Under the pieces are notes generated by a model. It was not told the DNA's origin. It searched no databases and was given only the letters and a program-made list of their open reading frames with translations. From assembly GCA_003988855.1 (NCBI GenBank), contig QYAI01000043.1, positions 62,001 through 126,000 on the forward strand: DNA of 64,000 bases, written 5' to 3'. Positions 58,938 through 64,000 of this stretch are shown here, in pieces (positions within the stretch are counted from its first letter, which is position 1; each line of letters opens with the position of its first letter). The position numbers and the translations under genes were made by a program. The DNA is from Arachnopeziza araneosa (lineage: Eukaryota; Ascomycota; Leotiomycetes; Helotiales; Arachnopezizaceae).

Positions 58938-59739
58938 ATTCTATTCGATTCTATTCATTCTCTGAGGTCTTTTCAGTACAACAGCTGAGAAGATTCCTCC
59001 GAAGGAAAATTGGGGGCTGGCAAATTCAGCTATTCAACACGTGACTATATCTAAGATTGGATCCATCAAGTGCCAAGAGTAACGTGAGAATCTAGAAGAC
59101 AAATACATAATTCAACTCGTATTAAGTAAAATGAGTTGAAAATAGTTTACTTCGAGCAGGAAAAGACGGTAAGCAGACAGAGCACCAGCCGTGAGAGTAG
59201 TGAAGCGACATAAGTATCCAATACTAAAGCCGGATAGCGTTCTGGTATAGCCTCACCTTGAAACTAAACAGGATGTCAACTGCAGATCAAGAGAGAGTGA
59301 AAGTGGAGATACAGAGTTTTCGTGTCACGAAGAATAGAAGTGGCTGAGTGAAGCAGCGATTGGGCTCGCGGAGGAATAGGCTATCACTCGAATAATCTGC
59401 ATGTGCAAATCCGCTACACCTTTCTCTTTGTAAAATATTTATCAAAACAAGTCGCTAAATAATATATATACTCATCTCTCTTAACCAAAGCGTGATATCT
59501 GAATGGAACAAGTAATGAAGTTTAGCATATTTAATTATAGATCTCTCTTGCTTGCAGAAGATAATATGAAGCCTTCGCAATTCGCTTGAAGCATTTAGCA
59601 CCCATCATAGTATCATGGAAGGCTACATGTGACGGTAGACCATATTTTATTCACAAACTCAATAGAATGCCGAGAGGCCAGATCAAACAATTTCATTTCC
59701 AGTCAAAATAAGTAAACCTTCAGGTATTTCTTAGAACCC
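58938..59739. other. intergenic
   Basis: Upstream region of the CorA-type gene and 3' flank of the epimerase-like gene. No gene or RNA was recognised. Confidence 0.5.
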
Positions 59740-60762
59740 TCAATAATTAGCGAGCAACTCTGGAATTGTCGAAAATATGTCTCCCTTCTTAGCATTCCAT
59801 CCTAGCTTCCGAATTCTCTCCCCTCTAACCCTCATATTCGACCCCCAGAGCAATTCTGCATACGGATGCAACTCCTTTGCCTCTTCTATTGTCAGCTTAT
59901 CCACCACATCTCCAGCAATCAATCCTCTCTTCGACATCTCTTTGATCAAAGCCCCTCGAAACTCACGAGACACCACTTCCCCACTCTCAACGTAATACCA
60001 CCCTTCATCACCCCAATCCGCCTTACCGCCGCCATTCAAAGCTTCTTCCACAAGCAAAATAAACGCACTTGCTAGATCCTTCACATGAATAAGCGAATTC
60101 AAGTTCTCGCCCTCACCGAGAGTAAACCCTCTGCCGTGTTTCTTAACTGCATCGACATACCAAGGGGACACCATGCTCGTGCGCTTGATCTCTCCTTCTC
60201 CAGTACCATACACGCCAGGAGGAATGACGATTGCTGTTCGTATGCCCTGTTTCTTACCTTCAGAGAGAACGAGTTGGTCTGTGATGGCGTGCCAGTGTGA
60301 ATGAGGAAAAGTGCTGATGGTAGATAGGTCCTTGATGTCGGACCAGATCTTGGGGGTAGCCTGCCCGATACCATTGCTAGAGGTGGACACGGACGCTGCG
60401 CCAGACAGTTGAATATAGGTTGATGTTTTGGGGAGCGAAGAGAGGATGGTGTTGATTACGTTTACGTGGTCTGCGTCTGCTAATTCTGAAATGTTGTCAG
60501 TGCCAGGAAGAGTTGATGATTGCGAGAAATACTTACGGAGTACCACATCCGCTTGAGCGGCTTCTTCTTTCAAGACATCTGTAGAATCTAAGCTTCCGAT
60601 GGCAGTTTGAATCGAAGGGTATTTCGCGGTGATCTTTTGCTGCTGCTCATCGGTACGAACCAGTCCTCGGATTTGATACTCAGGGTGCTTTTTGGTGATA
60701 TCGTGGAGTAGTTGGCCGCCGATATATCCCGAGATTCCTGTGATGAAGATTTTGGGTGCCAT
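59740..60762 (-). CDS. NAD(P)-dependent epimerase/dehydratase-like protein (extended SDR)
   Basis: Two exons (60762-60537, 60485-59740) give 323 residues. The Rossmann start is IFITGISGYIGGQLL (GxxGxxG), followed by RGLVRTDEQQ. A 51-base intron (GTAAGT, TTTCAG), a multiple of three with no stop, lies where the unspliced frame would insert 17 odd residues. Splicing gives ADVVLQLADADHV, the expected strand after the second helix. Later VIPPGVYGTGEGE and LIHVKDLASAFILL fit extended SDR/NmrA-like oxidoreductases. The classic YxxxK is not clear, so it may bind NAD(P) without a standard SDR reaction. Substrate unknown. It diverges from the Zn2Cys6 regulator, which may control it (inference). Confidence 0.85.
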   Translation of the reverse strand: MAPKIFITGISGYIGGQLLHDITKKHPEYQIRGLVRTDEQQQKITAKYPSIQTAIGSLDSTDVLKEEAAQADVVLRKYFSQSSTLPGTDNISELADADHVNVINTILSSLPKTSTYIQLSGAASVSTSSNGIGQATPKIWSDIKDLSTISTFPHSHWHAITDQLVLSEGKKQGIRTAIVIPPGVYGTGEGEIKRTSMVSPWYVDAVKKHGRGFTLGEGENLNSLIHVKDLASAFILLVEEALNGGGKADWGDEGWYYVESGEVVSREFRGALIKEMSKRGLIAGDVVDKLTIEEAKELHPYAELLWGSNMRVRGERIRKLGWNAKKGDIFSTIPELLANY

Positions 60763-61136
60763 TGTGAATGGATTTCCTAAGACTAGATGTGTCGATGTGT
60801 TGATTATGCTCGAGGATGTAGTGTAGCGATGAGTAAAATGTTGAGGGCGAGGGACGAGGAGAAGGATACTTATACTTCATCTTGATTGACTGCACAGCCT
60901 TGAGCTGGAAGTAGGATTTGTAAAGTTCTACCTTTTTTCAGGAGTCGAGAAATGGTTGACATAAACCCTTGATGATGAAGACTGTTTTCATTGGACGGAC
61001 GGGCAGCGGCGGGCATTCTGACGGCCCGCCACTTGGCGGGTCCGCTGTGGATGCAGCTCTCCACCCGCCTCATCCGTCCGTCAGCCGTTGCTCATGACCG
61101 CACAAACAATTATGAATACATGATCGATAATCCGGC
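60763..61136. promoter_or_regulatory. divergent promoter with CGG-rich inverted repeats
   Basis: The region lies between the epimerase-like gene and the Zn2Cys6 regulator. It has a perfect inverted repeat CCCGCCA-CT-TGGCGGG at 61025-61040. It is flanked by GACGGACGG (60994-61002) and its inverted partner CCGTCCGTC (61074-61082). CGG triplets in inverted pairs are the usual targets of Zn2Cys6 proteins, so this may be the operator of the adjacent regulator (inference). Confidence 0.6.
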
Positions 61137-62969
61137 ATGAGCTCATCGAGTCATCAGCCGACTTTGGCTTGTGAGGCTTGCAAGTCTCGGAAAAGAAAAT
61201 GTGACAAAGCTCTCCCAAAATGCTCACTATGCACCGGGTAGGACTCGAATCTGCCTTGACTTCGGCAAGACAATCACTAAGTTTTGCTTAAAAGCAAAGG
61301 ACTGTCCTGTAGGTACCCTTCTACTGAGACTCGGTTCCGCCATGGTCGTTCGCTGCCATCTCCTCAATCAACACCATCATCAATCGCGATTAGTTCCCAC
61401 GATCCGACATCTCCGCCGCCAAACCACTTCCCGCCAGTCTTCTACCTCGACTGGAATGTCTTCCAAAAATGCCAAGTTGACCTGCCAAAGCCAATCTGCG
61501 TTATCCCACCCACCGTTTTGGACCTCATTGGCAACTCAGAGAATTGGGTGCGAATCGCCGCTAGGTACTTTGCCACAACCCATACGTGGATGCCCATAAT
61601 CGCCAAGAAGAGTTTCTATGAGTATCTTCGTGACCCCTTGTTCCAATTGCATTCTGATTATGCCCTTTTGATCTTGCTTATGGACTTGATTTGTTGGATT
61701 CCTGGCAGTGATGACCCGAGAACGCCTGCCTACCTGGCTGCGAAGTCTTTCTACTTGGACTTAGAAATTCATGGAATCGTTTCCCTTCGAGTTCTGCAAG
61801 CAGGGTTGTTGATCGCGCTTTTCGAGTTTGGACATGCGATATATCCATCGGCTACTGTCTCGATGGAGGCTTGTGTGAGGTATGGATGCACTCTGGGCAT
61901 CAATTGGGATGCCAAATTCCCTGCGAAAAGGCCGTTCTCATGGGTTGATGGCGCCGAGCAAAACCGTGTCTGGTGGGCAGTTGTTATCTTAGATCGGTAA
62001 GTTCCAGAATGGTCTTGTTTCTTTATATAGAGAATCGCGAATTCTCGCATGACATGGCCGTTGGAAGAGTAACAAAGTGCAATACTAATAGCTAAACAGT
62101 GTGTCAAGAATAGGATATGAGCCCCGCCCATTTCTGACCGAGGATCCAACTTCAGAAACTCTCATGCCATGTGATGATTTTGATTGGGATGAAGGAGTGA
62201 GTTCTAATTGTCCGCCGGAAGACAGTCTCGAAGAGTTGATATAATTAGATAATACCCCCAAAATGTTTCAAGGTGCTGCAATCCGACAATCCAAGAAAAC
62301 TAGGTCGATATGCCCTCAAGGCAGAAGCAACTCGTTTGCTAGGGCAAGTGATCAGGCATGTAGAAGCAGTGACATTCGGTGATGCATTTCATGACGAGGA
62401 AGCGCTACTCTTAGACCAGGCTCTTCAAGCTTTAATCACGGTAACGGAAGTTGAGGGTCGAAACCACTCAATTGATGTTATGAATCAAACTACAATGTGC
62501 TCCATGTAAGCAATTCCTTTAAAAAAACAAGAACCACGAAAAGAGATTAACAGAAAGAGTGCTTTAATGGTCTTGCATGAGGCACACGCATCTAAGAAAG
62601 CATCGGGATCATCAGAATACTTTGAGCGCATCCATCATACTCAGCATCTTACTTCGCTAGTCTCCAATGCCAGCAGGGAAATAAGAGGGAATGAAACCCC
62701 AGTTCATGATTGTGTGAGAGATGCATCGCCATTCATGACGACCCTACTCTATCAGATGGCAGCTGCTAATTTACGACGCTGTGTGGAGATGAAAACAAAT
62801 GAGTCGATCAAGGAATTGGTGTTAATGAAATCAGTGTTAGGATTTTTCGATAGGAGGTGGAAGGCTTCGGGTAAGTGGAGTGGTTGAGCGTAGCACTAGC
62901 TAGAGTTAACCTGGATTAGGAGCCTATTTGAAAGTTGTGGAGGCTAGGGAGGTGCTTGCTGCTACGTAA
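61137..62969 (+). CDS. Zn(II)2Cys6 transcription factor
   Basis: Six exons (61137-61237, 61295-61996, 62100-62196, 62273-62505, 62554-62870, 62920-62969) give 499 residues. The first junction rebuilds the zinc cluster CEACKSRKRKC...KCSLC...GLSC with correct spacing of six cysteines. The middle looks like the fungal regulator core (YFATTHTWMPIIAKKSFYEY, NRVWWAVVILDRVSRIG, GYEPRPFLTEDP). The last two exons give CSIKSALMVLHEAH and the helix AYLKVVEAREVL. It is a nuclear DNA-binding protein likely to bind CGG pairs such as those just upstream of its own ATG. The target pathway is unknown; the divergent epimerase-like gene is the obvious candidate (inference). It is rather short for its class. Confidence 0.88.
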
Positions 62970-63427
62970 CATATCTTTCGTATCGGGATGAGAATCAAAG
63001 ATCTAGATAATTCAAATTGTGCTGAGGAGCCTCATTAATTAGTCACTCAGAGTAGCCTGGGTGTATATCATGTCCTCGTATCAAAACAGGTGCACGAGAG
63101 TGTGAACTCCATGGTTTGTGAAGGTTTACTTAGCTACTATTAAGACTCGAAGATCAAGGGACTCCAGAGCGTACATAGCTAGGTAAACTAGTGAGCTCGA
63201 ACACAAAAACTGACCATACTCTGATTGCAATCTCTCTAACATATATCTCAGCTAGTAACAAGTATAGTGTGCAAGCGACGAGACTGAGATTGCGTTAGCC
63301 ACCGAAGATAAAAATAAAGGGCAACGAGATCCCACCACTAGCTCTCCTATTGCTTTTAGAGGTGCACGCAACCTCCTTGATATCGGAAGCCTACCACCGT
63401 TGCAATTCTTTTTTATCAATAATATGA
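62970..63427. other. intergenic, convergent
   Basis: Nothing recognisable between the stops of the regulator and the partial gene at the right edge. Confidence 0.45.
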
Positions 63428-64000
63428 TCACTCTTCTATCTTGACAGCCGGGAATAGAACCTGCGATGAGACAGTTCCAACCCGTACTCGAAAGGGGTTC
63501 ATCAAACTAGAAGTCAGATCATTACGTGCAATAGCAACCAGCCCCCGGAACGTGGGTGTCTCCAACGGCGATCTTGGTGGCGTGGATTCTTTCGCATCAT
63601 CTGTGATCCGTTGGATATCGTATGGAGAAGCGTCAAGTTCGTAGGTATTCTTCAGCCAATCTTGAACCATTTTCTGGTTATCTTCATCATCCATGTCAGC
63701 CTCTAATCGAAGCCATTGTGAGACTAGGATGTTCATCTCAAGAGCCGGAGAAATAGGAATTTCAGCTTCGGGATCCCCATTTCGTAAGAGCTTCCTGTTG
63801 GAGGGAGTGGAGCTGGTTTCTTCGTCATGCTTTCGCTTCAAGGGATTTTCTTTTGCGTCTTGAAAATATTTTGATGGCTTCGAATTGAAGCAGAGGTGTG
63901 ATCGCCACATGTTGGTTGTGAAGATGGGTGTATTTAACTTGCCAATACGAGCAAGGAACTCAATTTTGTCATTTTGGATCTCAAAGCCGAATCTCTCCTT
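63428..64000 (-). CDS. hypothetical protein, C-terminal part (5' end outside window)
   Basis: The last 190 residues of a minus-strand gene; the frame stays open to the window edge (KERFGFEIQNDKIEFLARIG in the last 60 bases). It contains a basic stretch (NPLKRKHDEE), an acidic helix (LRLEADMDDEDNQKMVQDWL) and ends with KIEE. No domain is recognised. Local codon use looks coding. Confidence 0.55.
   Translation of the reverse strand, partial: KERFGFEIQNDKIEFLARIGKLNTPIFTTNMWRSHLCFNSKPSKYFQDAKENPLKRKHDEETSSTPSNRKLLRNGDPEAEIPISPALEMNILVSQWLRLEADMDDEDNQKMVQDWLKNTYELDASPYDIQRITDDAKESTPPRSPLETPTFRGLVAIARNDLTSSLMNPFRVRVGTVSSQVLFPAVKIEE

Noticed and set aside
1..64000. CRISPR arrays, bacterial-type operons, complete transposons
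   Set aside because: No regularly spaced repeats with unique spacers, no transposase or reverse transcriptase motifs, and clear eukaryotic gene structure.

Overview
The window reads as nuclear DNA of a filamentous ascomycete (Pezizomycotina; Leotiomycetes is my guess from the overall look of the proteins, not proven). The genes carry many short GT-AG introns of about 41-130 bases with CTAAC/CTAAT-like branch points. The fatty acid synthase is the fungal alpha/beta type, and Zn(II)2Cys6 regulators and a NACHT-ankyrin receptor are present. I rebuilt exon structures by joining frames at GT/AG sites. For every gene given with exons, the joined length is a multiple of three and a known motif or family pattern runs through the junctions.

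Left part (1-16.6 kb). A NACHT-ZZ-ankyrin NLR-like receptor is cut by the left edge. Next come a minus-strand regulator that combines a C2H2 pair, a Zn2Cys6 cluster and a fungal_trans domain, a divergent phenol-hydroxylase-like FAD monooxygenase, a tyrosinase, a small membrane protein and a membrane-anchored GH13 alpha-glucosidase. The regulator, monooxygenase and tyrosinase could form a small phenol-oxidation unit (inference).

Middle-left part (16.6-29.9 kb). This stretch is gene-poor and AT-rich. It holds several very small single-pass membrane proteins, all on the minus strand, and a 583-residue protein that may have a PD-(D/E)XK-like fold. It also holds a decayed gene whose nonsense codons look like RIP mutations, a frameshifted LPPELR-type gene, a membrane protein with an extremely cysteine-rich tail, and a locally duplicated DNA segment.

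Centre (29.9-46 kb). The cytosolic type I fatty acid synthase is complete: the beta subunit (minus) and alpha subunit (plus) diverge from a shared 1.6 kb promoter. Downstream lies 2.6 kb with no convincing gene, ending in a satellite of about 130 bp per unit.

Right part (46-64 kb). This part is gene-dense and mostly housekeeping: the actin-related protein Arp9, two conserved proteins of unknown function, the COMPASS subunit Bre2/Ash2, an intron-containing tRNA-Asn, a very large CorA-type Mg2+ transporter, an NAD(P)-dependent epimerase-like protein, and a divergent Zn2Cys6 regulator. A CGG-rich palindromic island lies between the last two. A partial unknown gene runs off the right edge.
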